From: Ochotona curzoniae
Taxonomy: Eukaryota > Chordata > Mammalia > Lagomorpha > Ochotonidae
Length of the DNA: 64,000 bases
Assembly: GCF_017591425.1 (NCBI RefSeq)
Contig: NW_024465885.1
Coordinates: forward strand, 34,294,501 to 34,358,500
Direction of reading: 5' to 3'
Shown: positions 61,986-64,000 of the stretch, one piece after another
How the letters are laid out: each line of letters begins with the position of its first letter
How positions within the stretch are numbered: position 1 is the stretch's first letter
Made by a program: the position numbers and the translations under genes
The notes under the pieces: model-generated
Told to the model about the DNA's origin: nothing
The model's database searches: none
Seen by the model: only the letters and a program-made list of their open reading frames with translations

Positions 61986-62304
61986 GTTTTCATGATGAAA
62001 CTATACATCCCATGACTATACAAAGTCGCCCATATTTGTACACACTAACAAACATTGAAGAATACAATTCATAGCAAACACAAGTTAAATCACTGTAGTA
62101 CAATCATAAAATTTATAATCTGGGAAATGCTCTAAAATAATGTTTTGAAAATGGGTATAAAACAAAATCAGAGGCATCTTAGACAACAAATAGGGAAAAG
62201 GAGACTAAAGGTAACAGACAGAGATAGAATGAGAAGGAGGAAAATAGACAGAAGGAATACGAATTTATAAAGAAAGACAACTGAATTTTTTTAAAAATGT
62301 GACA

Positions 62305-62545
62305 CAGAAGGAGTGTTATGGTGCCTGCATAAGCCTGCATTTTGTAAGGGAATGCCAGTTTGAGTTCGGACACCTAACTTCCCATCCAGCCTCCTGCTAA
62401 TGTGCAGGTAGTGAATGATGGCACAGTACTTGGTTTCCTTGACCTCATGTGGAAGAGTTGGATGGAATTCTTGGCTTCTGGCTTCAGCTTGTTACAAGCA
62501 TATTGAGAATGAATCAGTGGTCAAAGATTTCCAAAACTATTCTAG
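62305..62545 (+). repeat. Old C-repeat SINE, 3'-truncated
   Basis: Sense: GAGTGTTATGGTGCCTGC, GGAATGCCAGTTTGAGTTC, CTTCCCATCCAGCCTCCTGC, CTTGGCTTCTGGCTTCAGC, GAATGAATCAGTGGTCAAAG. No CT tract or tail. Confidence 0.78.
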
Positions 62546-62611
62546 ATAATATAAAAAGACATGATAAAAGTGATGCACTAACATATAACTTCACTGTAAG
62601 TTTATAATTGA

Positions 62612-63012
62612 TTTTATTAAATATTTATTTATTTAAATGGCAGAGAGTAACAGTGAGTTACAGAGCAAGACAGAGACAGGGAGACGATGTAACAATGACT
62701 TACAGAAAGGGAGAGAGGGAGAGAGAAACAGAGAGAGGATGGGAGAAAGACAGAGAGATTTTTCTATCTGTTGGCTCATTTTCCTAATGCAATGGTCAAA
62801 GATTCTTAAGTCCAAATCCAGGGGCTGGAACTCCATCTTAGCCTACTACATGGGTTAGGGACTCATGTACCTGGACTTGGGCCTCTTCTCACTAATTGCA
62901 TGCATCTCAATCAGAAACAGGTTAGTCATGGCTAGAACTAGCACTCTGATATGGGAACTTGTTACTACAAGTGATTTAATCCTCTGTGTCACAAGGTGAG
63001 TCGCTACACTAA
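62612..63012 (-). repeat. Old C-repeat SINE with expanded purine tract
   Basis: Antisense: AAATATTTATTTATTTAAATGG tail, then a GAGA-rich stretch at 62640-62760 about twice the usual length, and GGTCAAAGATTCTTAAGTCC, CAGGGGCTGGAACTCC, CCTCTGTGTCACAAGG. The expansion explains the roughly 400-bp length. Confidence 0.75.
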
Positions 63013-63704
63013 AATTTTAAATATGTAGAGGATTGTTAATATTTAAAGCAGTTAAGCTGCAAAAGTAGTAAGTGTTAGTAGTTAGGGTGATGTACAATAA
63101 AAAAAGCAAAAACTATGTATGAATGTAAAAAATGGGATAATCTCTGAGAGCAGAAGATTTTCCATTCATTAGTTGATTAATTGTAGACCAATGAAATTTT
63201 GATCCACGCTATTTATTCAATTATGGACAGTAATTTTGAAGAAACACATATGTGTTTTAGAGCCTCGGTATGACAACGGCATAACATCCATGGTGTTTTG
63301 CTGAAATAGTCACTAAAATATCAAAACAATGTTAATGACAAGTTTAATATATTTCACACAAGTTATCTGACAGAGATGTTGCATTTTTATGCTGTATTTT
63401 TAATCATTCTGTATTATTCACACAGAAGTTTTCCAAAATCAATTAGGGAAAAAGTATGAATCATTGTTTCTACAGAAACAATGCACTGATTATATAAATT
63501 CCCTTCCTTATTAAAATAAAGTTACTTTCAAAGCTATTTAGTCAGTCTGAAACAGAAATTTGTATTTCTGCCATATGAACTCAGATTTTGAGTAATGGCA
63601 AGGCATTGTGGTAATCTTACCTGTTGTAACTTTGGCGGGGGAATATTCAAATACAGGAAACCGTATTTTTATCGTGTAATCAACTTATTTTAAAAATAGA
63701 CTCT
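63013..63704. other. AT-rich stretch, nothing recognised
   Basis: No repeat, exon or RNA gene could be assigned. Confidence 0.5.
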
Positions 63705-64000
63705 GAAATTTCCCCTCTTCTTCCCCAAGTCCTTTCCTACAGCAAACCCCCGACTGGTACCCCCTCTAGTACTACAATGGGTGCCCTTCAGGAACAGTCA
63801 AAAGTCCATCATGCTATCACTAAAGAATATCCCAACATTGTATTCATGGATAATGGCAGAGAGTCCAGCATCCTTCTACTAGGACATATTGAACAGTTTA
63901 ACCAGGGGTCCATCCTTGATCTGGATGCAGAGATGCATACTGCCTTATGTCTCCACTTTTGGATGTGTCAGTCTCTGCTACACTTTTAGAATACAGCCCC
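63705..64000 (+). repeat. Unclassified interspersed repeat, copy B, cut by window end
   Basis: Shares ACAATGGGTGCCCTTCAGG (63773-), GAACAGTCAAAAGTCCATCA and, near the end, GTCAGTCTCTGCTACACTTT (63968-) with 24290-24620, in the same order. The 70-codon frame inside has no recognised domain. The element continues past 64000. Confidence 0.6.

Noticed and set aside
1..64000. Repeated short arrays as CRISPR or bacterial features
   Set aside because: All regular arrays are microsatellites; SINE, L1, L2 and MIR content shows a mammalian nuclear genome.

Overview
The window looks like AT-rich, gene-poor nuclear DNA from a lagomorph (rabbit, hare or pika). The main evidence is about 27 copies of a tRNA-derived SINE with the lagomorph C-repeat (CSINE) layout: a GGGCCCGGC-like 5' end, pol III A and B boxes (GGTTCTAATCC-like), a GGAAGATCTTCCTCTCTGTCTCTCCTC stretch near the 3' end (split here only as a family description), and an AATAAAAATAAATAAATCTTT-like tail. 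Fragments of LINE-1, LINE-2 and MIR and many CA/GT microsatellites fit a placental mammal. I cannot separate rabbit from pika by eye.

I find no convincing protein-coding gene, rRNA, tRNA gene or CRISPR array. No open frame exceeds about 150 codons, and the longest ones lie on or across SINE and L1 copies. The window therefore reads as intergenic or deep-intronic DNA. Two weak exon-like signals are recorded (a 48-bp block at 33201-33248 and a coding-like block at 678-971); neither is a gene call.

Layout: 1-5200 is mostly unassigned DNA with one truncated SINE and a 59-bp tandem duplication. 5.2-13.3 kb holds an antisense L1 with a nested SINE and a second L1 that appears 5'-inverted (antisense ORF2 part, then sense 3' part) with a TC/AC microsatellite at the junction. 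13-20 kb has scattered SINEs, an unclassified GC-richer block split by a SINE, and a MIR. 21-23 kb is a decayed sense L1 ORF2. 29.6-31.8 kb is a SINE cluster with clear target-site duplications. 33.6-38.9 kb holds L1 3' ends, nested SINEs and an L2. 41.0-43.9 kb is the most unusual object: a 2.9-kb G-rich, noncoding, polyadenylated element with degenerate ~120-150-bp repeats, flanked by a 14-bp direct repeat at a TT/AAAA site. 44-60 kb returns to sparse old repeats, and 60-63 kb is another SINE cluster including the youngest-looking copy. The window ends inside an unclassified repeat that also occurs near 24.3 kb.

All family names come from pattern recognition, not from a database search. Boundaries of old copies are approximate to tens of bases.
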